Assembly (NCBI GenBank): GCA_964527585.1
Contig: CAZGPE010000015.1
Span: forward strand, 1-36,479
DNA: 36,479 nt
Source of the DNA: Fimenecus sp964527585
Lineage (GTDB): Bacteria; Bacillota; Clostridia; Oscillospirales; Acutalibacteraceae
Direction: 5' to 3'
The notes below the pieces were generated by a model. The model was given only the letters and a program-made list of their open reading frames with translations. It was not told where the DNA came from and searched no databases. How positions within the stretch are numbered: position 1 is the first letter of the stretch; every line of letters begins with the position of its first letter. The translations under genes and the position numbers were made by a program. Positions 23,388 to 33,334 of the stretch are shown here, one piece after another.

Positions 23388-25028
23388 ATGGTTTTTAATG
23401 CCGAAGAATACGGAATAGTTCCCGATACCGATATTGCGGTTTCGCTTAATTCACTTCTCGAAAAAATGTCGGAAACCGAAGAAGAAAAAATCATTGTTTT
23501 CAAAAAAGGCACTTATTATATAAATTCCGACAATTGCCGTCAGAGAGAATTTTATATTACGAATACCGTTGCAGACACAGAGTATTCAAAAGACGAATTT
23601 GCGCATTTGAATAAAGCGGCGATAAGTTTTAACTCGGTTAAAAACCTTGTTTTTCAAGCAAACGGTTCAACTTTTATAATTGACGGAAAATGCACAAATA
23701 TAGCGGTTGAAAACTGCGAAAATATCACTTTGGACGGATTGATTATTGATGTAAAAAATCCCGGACTCAACGAAGTAACCGTTGAAAAAGTAAAAAAACA
23801 TTCGGTTGAGTTTTCGACGGATAAAGACAGTACATATATTTGCGAAAACGGTAAGTATTATTTCACGGGAAAAGGTTTCAAAAGAAGATTTTATTCAAAA
23901 TCCGAATTTTCCGCTCCCGCAAGAGTTCGAAAAGATGCTCCCGATAAAATCGAAAGGGTAAAAAATCCGTTTGCTTCCTGTTTATCCGTTAAAGAAATCG
24001 GCCCCCGTAAATTCAAAGCAGTCTATTTGTCAACACGGAGATTTTTACGGGGAGACAGGTTTTATCTCTTTTCAACGAGGAGAGACTGTGTGGGAATTTT
24101 TGTGGATAAGTGCAAAAATTTCGTGTTGAAAAACACCAAACAGTGTTTTAACTATTCGCTTGCATTGGTGTGTCAGAGAAGTGAGAATATAACAGTGGAA
24201 AATGTTGATTTTTCACCGAGTGAAAGTTCCGGAAAACTGATGTCATCACTTGCAGATTTCATACAAATCTGTATGTGTAAGGGTGAGGTAAGGGTAACCG
24301 GCAGTAATTTCTGCGGCGCTTGCGATGATGTTATAAATGTTCACGGAATAAATATGATTATCGAAGAAATCAGAGGCAATAAATTAAAACTTGCTTTCAA
24401 ACATCCGCAGACACATGGGTTTAACCCGTTTTTTGCGGGAGATAAAATAAAGTATGTTGATGCAAAAACTTTGGAGGATAAGGGTGAGGCTGAAATCGTT
24501 TCTTCAAAACTTATTGATGAATATACAGTTGAAGTTTGTGTCGATTCGGTAAAAGCGGCGCAGGTTGGTGAAGCGGTTGAAGATATAACCTTATGTCCCG
24601 ATTTGTACTTTTCTGGAAATACGCTTAAGAGAATTACTACAAGAGGTGTTCTTGTTACGACAAGAGGAAAAGTTGTTATCGAGAAAAACCGTTTTTCGAA
24701 TTTTACAATGGCGGGAATTTTGCTTTCCGATGATGCGAAAAGTTGGTATGAAAGCGGAGCTTGTCATAATGTAACGGTCAGAAACAATGTTTTTGAGGAT
24801 TTCTCTGCCGAATATATAACCGTATTGCCGGAAAATGCAAAGAACACAAATTGTGTCCACAAAAACATAAAAATCGAAAACAATGAATTTAATTCCGATA
24901 ACGACAGAGGAATTTATATTAAATGTGCCGAAAATATTTGTATTGAAAACAATAAGATAATCCGAGCGGAAAAAAAAGACGGATTTGTAAAAACCGTAAA
25001 CTGCCGAAATTTCAAAAGTGATATTTAA
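23388..25028 (+). CDS. GH110-like parallel beta-helix protein (possible alpha-galactosidase)
   Basis: This is a right-handed beta-helix protein of 546 aa. Rungs are visible as repeats of the form N-(I/V)-x-(I/V)-E-N (for example IENNEFN and IENNKII near the end). ADFIQ (Asp290) and CDDVINVHG (Asp313-Asp314) match the spacing of the three catalytic aspartates I recall for GH110 alpha-1,3-galactosidases, which remove terminal alpha-galactose. There is no signal peptide or membrane segment, so it appears to act in the cytoplasm; known GH110 enzymes are usually exported. AGGAGAG precedes the ATG at 23388. It is divergent from a sugar carrier, which suggests import of an intact galactoside followed by hydrolysis. 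The enzyme function is inference. Confidence 0.7.
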   Translation: MVFNAEEYGIVPDTDIAVSLNSLLEKMSETEEEKIIVFKKGTYYINSDNCRQREFYITNTVADTEYSKDEFAHLNKAAISFNSVKNLVFQANGSTFIIDGKCTNIAVENCENITLDGLIIDVKNPGLNEVTVEKVKKHSVEFSTDKDSTYICENGKYYFTGKGFKRRFYSKSEFSAPARVRKDAPDKIERVKNPFASCLSVKEIGPRKFKAVYLSTRRFLRGDRFYLFSTRRDCVGIFVDKCKNFVLKNTKQCFNYSLALVCQRSENITVENVDFSPSESSGKLMSSLADFIQICMCKGEVRVTGSNFCGACDDVINVHGINMIIEEIRGNKLKLAFKHPQTHGFNPFFAGDKIKYVDAKTLEDKGEAEIVSSKLIDEYTVEVCVDSVKAAQVGEAVEDITLCPDLYFSGNTLKRITTRGVLVTTRGKVVIEKNRFSNFTMAGILLSDDAKSWYESGACHNVTVRNNVFEDFSAEYITVLPENAKNTNCVHKNIKIENNEFNSDNDRGIYIKCAENICIENNKIIRAEKKDGFVKTVNCRNFKSDI

Positions 25029-25042
25029 GCGGTGCTAACGGA

Positions 25043-25078
25043 AAAGGGATTGCGAGTTTAATCGCAATCCCTTTTTTT
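25043..25078. terminator. Bidirectional terminator after the GH110-like gene and the V-ATPase operon
   Basis: AAAGGGATTGCGA pairs with TCGCAATCCCTTT, followed by seven T on the plus strand and A/T-rich flank on the other. Confidence 0.88.
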
Positions 25079-25699
25079 ATCTGCTGCTTTTTGTTTTTCT
25101 TTTGTGCTTTTTACGACTTTCAGCCTTGTGAAATCTTCACGCTCTTTTTCATCAAGTGCTTCCGAAATAAATTTAACGGTTTGAGTAAACTGAGGAATCA
25201 TAATGTTGTTGAGCGCATTTGCACGCTTTTGCGTTTTCTTTACCGCATCCGCAAGGCGATAAATAGATGTCTGTGTCTCTACGAGCCTTACGCTGAGTTT
25301 TTTCGCTTCGTTGAAATTAAAATATGCTTGGTCAAGATAAGAGTTAGTGGTATCGAATCCGTAGTAGACTCGCATATTTTCTTCTCCTAAGGAAATTTGC
25401 GGAATTTCTACGCCCATGACACTTTTCAAGTCGATTTCAAGCGAATTGTCAATCGGAACGGTGCGTGCGTAATCGGAACACAGACCGAGCGTAATATTTG
25501 CCATTTGCAAAGATTTGTAAGCTTTTTTGTATGTTTCGTTTATGGTGCTTTCAACTTGTTTTGCTTCGTCGACAAGCTGCATCATTTCACGAACAAGTAT
25601 ATTTCTCTTTCTGTCCATAAGCTCATATCCGAGTTTGGCAAGAGACAGAGATTTTTGCGTCGCTATAAGGTTCGCTTTGGTAGGAAAGACCTGTGCCAT
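25058..25699 (-). CDS. V-type ATPase subunit D
   Basis: This is the central rotor stalk subunit of the V/A-type ATPase. It has the typical N-terminal PTKANLIATQKSLSLAKLGYELMDRKR, long helical coiled-coil segments at both ends, and a C-terminal RRxNALNNIMIP-like block (KRANALNNIMIP). Its 213 aa is full length. AAAGGAG lies upstream of the ATG. It is the last gene of the operon, 19 bases after subunit B; its end overlaps the shared terminator. Confidence 0.93.
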   Translation of the reverse strand: MAQVFPTKANLIATQKSLSLAKLGYELMDRKRNILVREMMQLVDEAKQVESTINETYKKAYKSLQMANITLGLCSDYARTVPIDNSLEIDLKSVMGVEIPQISLGEENMRVYYGFDTTNSYLDQAYFNFNEAKKLSVRLVETQTSIYRLADAVKKTQKRANALNNIMIPQFTQTVKFISEALDEKEREDFTRLKVVKSTKEKQKAADKKRDCD

Positions 25700-25718
25700 T
25701 TACTCACGCTCCTTTCTT

Positions 25719-27098
25719 TTATTGCTGTTTTTTACCTTTATAATGTTTTTCGATTGTTTTGTCGTCAACACGGTCAAGCATATTTCTCGGAAGCGCCGAG
25801 AGAAGTTCCCAACCGAGATCAAGTGTTTCTGTAATCGAGCGGTTTTCGGTAAAACTTTGGTTTATAAAGCGCTTCTCGAATTCGTTACCGAAGCCTAAAA
25901 GAAGTTTATCCTCACGGCTTAATTCATCTTCACCGATAACGGAAGCGAGAGCTTTGGCATCCTGAACTTTAGCGTAAGTTGCAAGAAGCTGATTGGCAAG
26001 TGTTTGGTGATCGTCTCTTGTAGCCCCTTCGCCGATACCGTCTTTCATAAGTCGGGAAAGAGAAGGCAAAACGCTTACCGGCGGATAAATTCCCTTATAG
26101 TCGAGTTCACGGTCGAGAACTATTTGCCCTTCTGTGATGTATCCCGTAAGGTCGGGAATCGGATGTGTTATATCGTCGTTGGGCATTGTAAGAATCGGTA
26201 TTTGTGTAACCGAACCTTTACATCCTTTAATCATACCGGCTCTTTCATATAAAGATGCAAGGTCGGAATAAAGGTATCCGGGGAAGCCTTTTCTTCCGGG
26301 AATTTCACCTTTTGAACTTGAAAATTCACGCAAGGCTTCACAGTATGAAGTCATATCGGTCATTATTACGAGAATATGTTTGTGAAGGGTAAATGCAAGA
26401 TATTCCGCAATTGTCAAAGCACATTTGGGAGTCATAATTCTTTCGATGATAGGATCGTTTGCAAGGTTGAGCAACATAACAACACGGTTCATTACATTAG
26501 CTTCTTCAAAAGAATTTCTAAAGTACATAGCAACATCGTTTTTTACACCCATTGCCGCAAATACGATTGCAAAATCGTCGGAATCCGAGATGGTAGCCTG
26601 TTTAACAAGTTGAACGGCAAGTTCATTGTGTTTCATACCCGAACCCGAAAAAATCGGAAGTTTTTGTCCTCTGATAAGGGTGGTCAGCGCATCAATAGAG
26701 GAAATTCCCGTTTGTATAAAATTTCTCGGATATTCTCTCGATACGGGATTTATCGCAGACCCGTTTACATCACGCTTTTCATCGGGGAAGATTTCTCCGA
26801 GATTATCAATCGGCCGTCCGAGTCCGTCAAGAGTTCTGCCCAATATTTCGGGAGAGAGGGCAACTTCCATGGTTTTTCCGGTGAGCGTTGTTGTAACATT
26901 GCTCATTGAAATGCCTCTTGTCCCTTCAAAAACCTGAACGGTAATTCTTTCTCCGTCGATTTTAACCGTTCTTCCGGTTCTTACGGTTCCGTTAGCAAGT
27001 CTTAATTCGACAATTTCTTCCGCAGAAGCGTTTTTTACATTATCGAGAACGACAAGAGAGCCGTTGATTTCATCAATATTCAAATGTTTAATAATCAA
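25719..27098 (-). CDS. V-type ATPase subunit B
   Basis: This is the non-catalytic nucleotide-binding subunit of the ring. The degenerate P-loop GSGMKHNELAVQ replaces GxxxxGKT, as in the family. MTDMTSYCEALREFS and GFPGYLYSDLASLYERAG are typical. The length (459 aa) is normal. The start codon is TTG, with AGGTGG about 7 bases before it; no ATG gives a better fit. It follows subunit A by 14 bases. Confidence 0.95.
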   Translation of the reverse strand: MIIKHLNIDEINGSLVVLDNVKNASAEEIVELRLANGTVRTGRTVKIDGERITVQVFEGTRGISMSNVTTTLTGKTMEVALSPEILGRTLDGLGRPIDNLGEIFPDEKRDVNGSAINPVSREYPRNFIQTGISSIDALTTLIRGQKLPIFSGSGMKHNELAVQLVKQATISDSDDFAIVFAAMGVKNDVAMYFRNSFEEANVMNRVVMLLNLANDPIIERIMTPKCALTIAEYLAFTLHKHILVIMTDMTSYCEALREFSSSKGEIPGRKGFPGYLYSDLASLYERAGMIKGCKGSVTQIPILTMPNDDITHPIPDLTGYITEGQIVLDRELDYKGIYPPVSVLPSLSRLMKDGIGEGATRDDHQTLANQLLATYAKVQDAKALASVIGEDELSREDKLLLGFGNEFEKRFINQSFTENRSITETLDLGWELLSALPRNMLDRVDDKTIEKHYKGKKQQ

Positions 27099-27112
27099 TT
27101 TTGCCCACCTGC

Positions 27113-28867
27113 CTATCTGATAATCGAGTCAAGCTGAATATCAATTTCTTTGATATAGTCATCAAGCAGTGATATTTCGCTGTTCGGTACATCGTATTTT
27201 ATTTGAATAAGTTTATCGAAAAGTCCTGTTGCGATAATCTTCGAAATCGGAATTTGACGGGCGATAACATCTTTTGAGCGGTGATAAAGATGAAGAATAA
27301 CTTCCATCATCTTATATTGCTTTTCCGGGGGGACAAAAGTATCGTCTTTATGGAATGCATTTTGCTGTAAGAAACCGACACGGATGACACGGGCAATTTC
27401 GATAACAAGTTTTTGGTCGTCGGGAAGAACATCGGAGCCTATGAGTTTAACGATTTCCATAAGCGAACTTTCTTCAAGCAAAAGCGAACATATTTCTTCA
27501 CGCTTTTCGGTGAAATCCGGTGCAATGTTATCACGGAACCATCCTGAGAGATCTCCTATATATTCGCTGTAAGAGAGATTCCAGTTTATTGCCGGATAAT
27601 GTCTTGCATAAGCAAGCGATTTGTCAAGCGCCCAGAAGCAACGGGTAAATCGCTTGGTGTTTTGCGTAACGGGTTCCGAAAAGTCGGAACCTTGAGGTGA
27701 AACCGCACCGATAAGTGTAATTGAACCTTCGGTTTTGTTAAGGTTTTCTACATAACCGGAACGCTCGTAAAACTCCGAGAGCCTTGAAGGAAGATATGCG
27801 GGGAAACCTTCGTCGGCGGGCATTTCTTCGAGCCGTCCCGAGATTTCACGCAATGCTTCTGCCCAACGGGAAGTCGAGTCAGCCATAAGTGCCGTATGGT
27901 ATCCCATATCACGATAATACTCCGCAAGAGTGATGCCCGTATATATTGATGCTTCACGGGCGGCAACCGGCATATTGGATGTGTTGGCGATAAGAACCGT
28001 TCTGTCAAGCAAAGGCTTTTGCGATTTAGGATCTATGAGTTCGGAAAATTCCGAGAGAACCTGGGTCATTTCGTTTCCTCGTTCTCCGCAACCGACATAG
28101 ATTATAATGTCAGCGTCGCACCATTTCGCAAGTTGGTGCTGTGTCATGGTTTTTCCCGTTCCGAAACCGCCGGGAATAGCGGCAGCACCGCCTTTCGCAA
28201 TCGGAAATACCGAATCAATTACACGCTGTCCGGTAATAAGAGGCTTCGTTGCCGGAAGGCGTTTTGAAATCGGTCTCGGATTACGGATCGGCCATTTTTG
28301 ACAAAGAGTTAATTCTTTTATTTCACCGATACTTGTTTTGATTTTTAAGATTGTGTCATTGACGGTATATTCTCCGTTTGGAACGGCTTCGATTACCTGA
28401 CCCGAAAGATAGGGAGATACCATCGCTTTGTGTGTGATGATTTCGGTTTCGGGACATTCGGCAAAAATATCTCCGCCGTTGAGAAAATCTCCGACTTTTG
28501 CGAGAACGGTAACATTATATTTCTTTTCGCCGTTAAGTGCGGGGAAGTTTGCGCCTCTTCCTATAAACGCACCGAATTGTTTCTCGATTTCCGGAAGCGG
28601 ACGCTCAATTCCGTCGAAAATGTTTCCGAGAATACCGGGGCCGAGAGTAACGCTCATAGGCGAACCCGTTGAAATTATCGGTTCACCCGTTTTAAGTCCG
28701 GTTGTTTCTTCGTAAACCTGTATTGTTGTAAAATCGGCATCGACTTTGATAACTTCACCGATAAGTTTTTTATTTCCGACATATACGGTTTCCATCATCT
28801 CAAGGTCGGTTCTGCCTTTTACGGTAACGACGGGGCCGTTAATGCCGTATATTCTGTTTTCCTGCAT
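27113..28867 (-). CDS. V-type ATPase catalytic subunit A
   Basis: This is the ATP-hydrolysing subunit. Walker A GGFGTGKT is at about 233-240 and LMADSTSRWAEALRE marks the Walker B/arginine region. The non-homologous insertion of V/A-type A subunits (about 110-185) is present, and this separates it from F1 beta. 584 aa is normal. AAGGGGG lies 8 bases before the ATG. It is 13 bases after subunit E. Confidence 0.97.
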   Translation of the reverse strand: MQENRIYGINGPVVTVKGRTDLEMMETVYVGNKKLIGEVIKVDADFTTIQVYEETTGLKTGEPIISTGSPMSVTLGPGILGNIFDGIERPLPEIEKQFGAFIGRGANFPALNGEKKYNVTVLAKVGDFLNGGDIFAECPETEIITHKAMVSPYLSGQVIEAVPNGEYTVNDTILKIKTSIGEIKELTLCQKWPIRNPRPISKRLPATKPLITGQRVIDSVFPIAKGGAAAIPGGFGTGKTMTQHQLAKWCDADIIIYVGCGERGNEMTQVLSEFSELIDPKSQKPLLDRTVLIANTSNMPVAAREASIYTGITLAEYYRDMGYHTALMADSTSRWAEALREISGRLEEMPADEGFPAYLPSRLSEFYERSGYVENLNKTEGSITLIGAVSPQGSDFSEPVTQNTKRFTRCFWALDKSLAYARHYPAINWNLSYSEYIGDLSGWFRDNIAPDFTEKREEICSLLLEESSLMEIVKLIGSDVLPDDQKLVIEIARVIRVGFLQQNAFHKDDTFVPPEKQYKMMEVILHLYHRSKDVIARQIPISKIIATGLFDKLIQIKYDVPNSEISLLDDYIKEIDIQLDSIIR

Positions 28868-28879
28868 ATAGACGCCCCC

Positions 28880-29470
28880 TTATATTTTAAGCCCCGAATT
28901 TTCAAAGAACCATTCTTTTTGTTCTTCGAATTTTACATCGAGTGTATTGTCGTAAAGACAGCCGTTATTTGTGTCAATCGCTTTTACTCCGCCCAAGAGT
29001 ATTTCGGAACTTTCTTTTATGTTAAGATTTTCCGAAACGGCATTGCTGACGGCGGGAATATACTTTGAGTCTTTTTCGGAAATATAATAGACTGTATCTT
29101 CCGATGCACAGTCATAAATTTCTTTGAATGCGGTTACGAGATATTCTTCGTACTTTTCGGATGAAGTATATTCTTCGATTTGCTTAAATGCACTGTCAAA
29201 TACTTTTTTTGTAAGTTCGGCTCTCAAATCGGAAAGTTCTTTTTTTGATTTTTCACGGGTAAGAGAAACCGATCTGTTTTTATCTGCATTTATACGGTCG
29301 ATTTCATATTTAATAAGGCTGTCGCACCGTGCTTTTGCGTCATCTGTAAAAGTTTGGATACGCTGGCTTTTGATAAATTGCGTTTCGCTGTTTATTTCAT
29401 CGCACTTTTCTTTTGCCATTTTTCGTATGGCATCGGTAAATGCTTTTGCATTGTTTTCGAAAGCGCTCAA
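28880..29470 (-). CDS. V-type ATPase subunit E
   Basis: This is a peripheral stalk subunit: an N-terminal long helix rich in charged residues (about 1-100) and a globular C-terminal part. The start is the point of interest. No ATG is available: GTG at 29479 is directly inside AGAGG, whereas TTG at 29470 has that site 6 bases upstream. I choose TTG, giving 196 aa. It follows subunit F by about 20 bases. The identity is supported mainly by order and helical pattern, because E is poorly conserved. Confidence 0.85.
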   Translation of the reverse strand: MSAFENNAKAFTDAIRKMAKEKCDEINSETQFIKSQRIQTFTDDAKARCDSLIKYEIDRINADKNRSVSLTREKSKKELSDLRAELTKKVFDSAFKQIEEYTSSEKYEEYLVTAFKEIYDCASEDTVYYISEKDSKYIPAVSNAVSENLNIKESSEILLGGVKAIDTNNGCLYDNTLDVKFEEQKEWFFENSGLKI

Positions 29471-29489
29471 CTCGTTCACCTCTTCGTTG

Positions 29490-29795
29490 TCAAATCTTAA
29501 TTCCTATCGCATCGGCAATGTATTCGGCAACGGCATTTTCGTTTTGACCGCTTCCGTCTGAATCCGGGATCACCGAAACAAGAGGTTTTCCTATCTGCTT
29601 CAAACGGAAGATTTCGTTTTTACACATTTTTTCTATTGCCGCTGTGATAAAAAGTATACCGACATCTTCTCTTGAATACACTTTTTCGATTTCCGCCGTT
29701 GCACAGGTGCTGTCTTTAACAAAAACTGTTTCGACTCCCGCAAGGCGCATACCGATAAGCGCATCCGAACTGTCTGTAATAAGTAACATTTTCAT
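29490..29795 (-). CDS. V-type ATPase subunit F
   Basis: A small Rossmann-like subunit (101 aa) of the central rotor. The pattern is typical: MLLITDSSDALIGMRLAGVE at the N terminus, EDVGILFITAAIEKM, then KPLVSVIPDSDG. It lies 11 bases after subunit K. The ribosome site (AAGGTAC) is weak. Confidence 0.88.
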   Translation of the reverse strand: MKMLLITDSSDALIGMRLAGVETVFVKDSTCATAEIEKVYSREDVGILFITAAIEKMCKNEIFRLKQIGKPLVSVIPDSDGSGQNENAVAEYIADAIGIKI

Positions 29796-29806
29796 TGTAA
29801 AGTACC

Positions 29807-30271
29807 TTATACTTTGTTAAGAATAAGAATTGAAATAACAACACCGTAAAGAGCGATTGATTCACCGAGGGCAACGAAAATAATTGATTTACCGAATGAT
29901 TTCGGATTTTCCGCAGTTGCCGCAATTGCCGCAGGAGCACCTGCCGCAACGGCGATACCGCCGCCGATACCGGCAAGACCCGTAACAAGACCTGCCGCAA
30001 GAAGACCGAGACCTTTTGAACTGTCTGCGGTTTGTTCGGTTTGTTCAACTGTTTGAGCCGATTCGTTTGCAGAAACATCTGTCGGTTCTGCTGCAAATAC
30101 ATTTATGCAAAGAACAGACATTATAACAATAAGAGTTGCGAATACGGCAATATTTGTTTTCAACGGTTTTTTGATTGACTTTCCGTTAAAACGGCTTCTG
30201 ATTGCGAGAAAAGCGGTTGCGAAAAGAGCAACGGGTGCAAGTACGATTAAGATATAAAACAAAGTAGTCAT
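29807..30271 (-). CDS. V-type ATPase subunit K (membrane ring)
   Basis: This is the proteolipid of the ion-carrying ring. It has a C-terminal hairpin of two segments (about 87-117 and 128-152) with GLAGIGGGIAVAAGAPAA and the ion-binding Glu137 in ALGESIALYG. Before these are two further hydrophobic segments (4-23 and 41-61) and a polar Gln/Thr-rich linker (about 62-86). The second segment ends in VFAAE, so it may be a cleaved signal-like part. A clear Gln ligand of the classic Na+ motif is missing from the first ring helix, so ion choice is open. GGAGG precedes the ATG. Confidence 0.92.
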   Translation of the reverse strand: MTTLFYILIVLAPVALFATAFLAIRSRFNGKSIKKPLKTNIAVFATLIVIMSVLCINVFAAEPTDVSANESAQTVEQTEQTADSSKGLGLLAAGLVTGLAGIGGGIAVAAGAPAAIAATAENPKSFGKSIIFVALGESIALYGVVISILILNKV

Positions 30272-30294
30272 TTTTTTATCCTCCGAAAATAAAA

Positions 30295-32241
30295 TTATTT
30301 GTTTACTGTCGCTTTTTTATTTAATTTTAACGGATTGAATGCGATACCGCTTCCGTCAAAAAATCTTGAGAACATTTCGTAATATTCGAGTCTGAGCGCC
30401 TGAATTCCGGTAAGCAATCCTTCAAGAGCGATAACAAGAACATTGCCGAGAATTATTACAAACAGGTTTTCGTTTTCACCTGCGAGGGAGAAAACAACCA
30501 TCATCATACCGGCGTGAACCAAAACGAAAGCTCCGACACGCAGGAAAGAGACTGTGTTACTCAAATAGGAAAGAATATATTCGAGCAGTTCGAAAATATT
30601 CTGAAGAACAAAGTCAGATATGCTTTCGGGCTTCCAGTCGGGGTGGCCGTCTATAATGCCTATCGGAATTTCTTTTATGAAAAGCAGAAAAGCACATACG
30701 CCGAGCATTATTGCACATATTCCCGATGGGATGGGAGCGGGACCGCCCATAAATCCCGAAGCGAGATTTACTCCGGCGAGATAAAGTATAAGACCCGCAA
30801 GACCGTTTTGGCTGAAAATCGCTTCACCGAAACATTTCCGTTTAATCAATGCGTAAATGTTCATCATAATCGCAACAACCATCAATCCTATTCCGATTGC
30901 GATTGCAACGAGCAATACCGTGTTTATACTGTCCATAACCGATAACGGCTTTGAACCCCATCCGAGTTTTTCGTATATGGGATCGAGTGCTTCTTCAAAT
31001 CCGAAAACGCTTCCGAAAACGAAGCCGAAAACCATTGAAGAAATACCGCAAGGAACAAGTATTCTCGCAAGGCCCGATTTTTTGAGTTTCCACATTAAGA
31101 ATCCGCCGAGTGCAAGTACAAATCCCTGACCTAAATCTCCGAACATTATTCCGAAGAGAATTGTATAGGTGATTGCGACAAAAGCCGTAACATCTATATC
31201 GGAATAGGAGGGAGAACCGTACATATCAATATAAAACTTATACGGTTCTATAAGCATCGAAGAGAGTTTTCCTCGCTTTTTGTATTTAACGGGAACTACG
31301 ACGCTGTTGTCCTTCGGGGCATCTTCGGCTTCAACTTGAACTTCTCCGATTTCTTCGATTTCTTTTTCAAGCTTTTGTGCGTTACTTAAAGGCACAAATC
31401 CGACAAAAGCGAAATATTTGTCATTGTGAATTGCATACGAACGCATTTCGTACAGAGAATTCAAATAGCATAGAGTCGAATATATATAATCAATATGTTC
31501 TTTTTCCGCACTTAAAAAATCTGCGAGTTTTTTGTATGTTTCATCGAGTATCGAAGTTATAATCGCAATGCTTTTTTCACACTGTTCGATTACTTCGTTA
31601 ACCGTTCCCGCTGCACCCGGAACTGTTGTCGGTTCAAACAGTAAGAATGCGAAAATTCCGTCGATTTCGTCGAGTTTGTCTATCGGAGCGAAGTATGCGC
31701 CCCAATAATCCGTTTTGTCTTCGGAACACGGATAGAAGAAAACATAGGGGTTGTCTTTATACACCGTATTCAAACGGGAATAACTTTCTTTCGGAAGATG
31801 TCCGAAACGGACTTTGATAAATTCACATTCCGCAATATCATCAAGATCCACATCAAGTCCTTTGAAGTGTTCATAACTTTTAATTCCGGCTTCGCAAACC
31901 GTTTTTTGTTCGTTGAGTGAAGTTATCCGTTCGTTATAGTCGATTATTTTATCTTTTACGGCTTTAATATATTCGGAATCTTCGTCTTTTAACGAGGCTA
32001 TATCGTTAATATCAATAAGGTCAAGAGAAATTCCCGCTGTTGAAGAAAGTTCCGTAAGTTCGGTAAGGACTGCCGAGTACGGATTTTCATCGGCAAAAGG
32101 GATAAATCCCATCTCGGCGGAAATATGCTTTTGAGCGTTCTCGGGATGAAAACATTCACATTCGCAAAGTTTTCCGCTCACGGCATTCATTCGTTCGAGA
32201 GTTCCGATGACTTTTATCAATTTCATTTTTTCGATTGCCAT
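30295..32241 (-). CDS. V-type ATPase subunit I (a)
   Basis: This is the static membrane subunit that forms the ion half-channels. Residues 1-330 are the cytoplasmic arms with coiled-coil segments, and residues about 350-640 have seven or eight membrane segments. FGIMFGDLGQG and the VSFLRVGAFVLVHAGM block are family hallmarks; the Arg in the latter is the likely essential one. The length (648 aa) is typical. AAAGGAG precedes the ATG. It follows subunit C by 22 bases. Confidence 0.94.
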   Translation of the reverse strand: MAIEKMKLIKVIGTLERMNAVSGKLCECECFHPENAQKHISAEMGFIPFADENPYSAVLTELTELSSTAGISLDLIDINDIASLKDEDSEYIKAVKDKIIDYNERITSLNEQKTVCEAGIKSYEHFKGLDVDLDDIAECEFIKVRFGHLPKESYSRLNTVYKDNPYVFFYPCSEDKTDYWGAYFAPIDKLDEIDGIFAFLLFEPTTVPGAAGTVNEVIEQCEKSIAIITSILDETYKKLADFLSAEKEHIDYIYSTLCYLNSLYEMRSYAIHNDKYFAFVGFVPLSNAQKLEKEIEEIGEVQVEAEDAPKDNSVVVPVKYKKRGKLSSMLIEPYKFYIDMYGSPSYSDIDVTAFVAITYTILFGIMFGDLGQGFVLALGGFLMWKLKKSGLARILVPCGISSMVFGFVFGSVFGFEEALDPIYEKLGWGSKPLSVMDSINTVLLVAIAIGIGLMVVAIMMNIYALIKRKCFGEAIFSQNGLAGLILYLAGVNLASGFMGGPAPIPSGICAIMLGVCAFLLFIKEIPIGIIDGHPDWKPESISDFVLQNIFELLEYILSYLSNTVSFLRVGAFVLVHAGMMMVVFSLAGENENLFVIILGNVLVIALEGLLTGIQALRLEYYEMFSRFFDGSGIAFNPLKLNKKATVNK

Positions 32242-32263
32242 TATTTTCTCCTTTCAAAAGTTT

Positions 32264-33301
32264 TTATACCGTAAGAAATTTTGAGATTTCTTCGGGTGTT
32301 AACGAATAGTCAACGCCCTCGGTGATCATAATTATATTTTTTGTTTCGTTTTCGAGTATTCCGATATAACTGAACATTACAACTTCGGGTACCGTTGAAA
32401 ACAAAAGATTTTTTTTGTTGATTTTCAGTTGCGCTTTGTGGGAGCAGTGTTCGATATTGTCTTTGAAACTTTCGTCGATATATTTTCCGTAAACGGATTT
32501 TTTGAAAACGGCAAAAAGTTCGTCAATATCCGAACAGTTAATCATTTTGTTAATTTCCGCAAGTGAAAACGCCGAAAATCCCGAATAGAAAATGTTTTCG
32601 AAATTGCACGGCTCGTTCGGGAAATATTTTTTCATTCGATAGATGCTTTCCGCCATTTTGAAATCTGATTTCATCTTGAACAAATTCAAAAGTTCGCTTC
32701 TGTCGGATGAAGAATAATTGTCTTTTACAAGTTTTTCGACTCTTTCGCACATATATTGGTATAACGCATTTTCAAGCGCCGTGATTGAGAACGATTTATG
32801 TTTGAAAACGGCAAGAGCCTTCTGATAAGGGGTACCGTTCAGGGCTTCGTAAAATGCGTTAAAATCGGTTGCCGATTCTAAAGCGGATAAGTTAATTCCG
32901 GACCTGCGCAAATATGAACGGGATGTCAAAAGGGCAAGGTTGGATATTTGATTTGAGTCAAGATGATCCGCACAGGAGAGAATAAGCGCAATATCATAGT
33001 TAAGATAAATTATTTCGTTTAGTTTTTGCCCAATGGCTTTTTCGAAAGAAGCGAGTGTGTTTATTCTTTTGTAATTGAATTTACGCAGTTCGGCTTCAAG
33101 TCTTGCTTTTGAAAAAGACGAAACCGAAGTTAAAGCCTGAGAAGCGGAGTAGACGGTATTTGATTTCAGATACGACACGATTTCGTTTATGTTTCTGCAA
33201 TTTATAAGCGCCGTATAGTTCTCATCGGACAAAATTCCGGAATTCATCGCACGGGATTTTGCAAGAACGGCATTCCCCGCAAGTGAAGAGATTTTGCTCA
33301 T
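32264..33301 (-). CDS. V-type ATPase subunit C (d-like)
   Basis: This is the funnel-shaped subunit linking the rotor stalk to the membrane ring, helical throughout. Family features are NAVLAKSRAMNSGILSDENY at the N terminus and RSYLRRSGINL. The length (345 aa) fits. AAAGGAGG lies 8 bases before the ATG. In many operons C follows K and E; here it precedes I. Confidence 0.88.
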   Translation of the reverse strand: MSKISSLAGNAVLAKSRAMNSGILSDENYTALINCRNINEIVSYLKSNTVYSASQALTSVSSFSKARLEAELRKFNYKRINTLASFEKAIGQKLNEIIYLNYDIALILSCADHLDSNQISNLALLTSRSYLRRSGINLSALESATDFNAFYEALNGTPYQKALAVFKHKSFSITALENALYQYMCERVEKLVKDNYSSSDRSELLNLFKMKSDFKMAESIYRMKKYFPNEPCNFENIFYSGFSAFSLAEINKMINCSDIDELFAVFKKSVYGKYIDESFKDNIEHCSHKAQLKINKKNLLFSTVPEVVMFSYIGILENETKNIIMITEGVDYSLTPEEISKFLTV

Positions 33302-33334
33302 TTTACCGCCTCCTTTTTGAAAAATAAAGTAACA

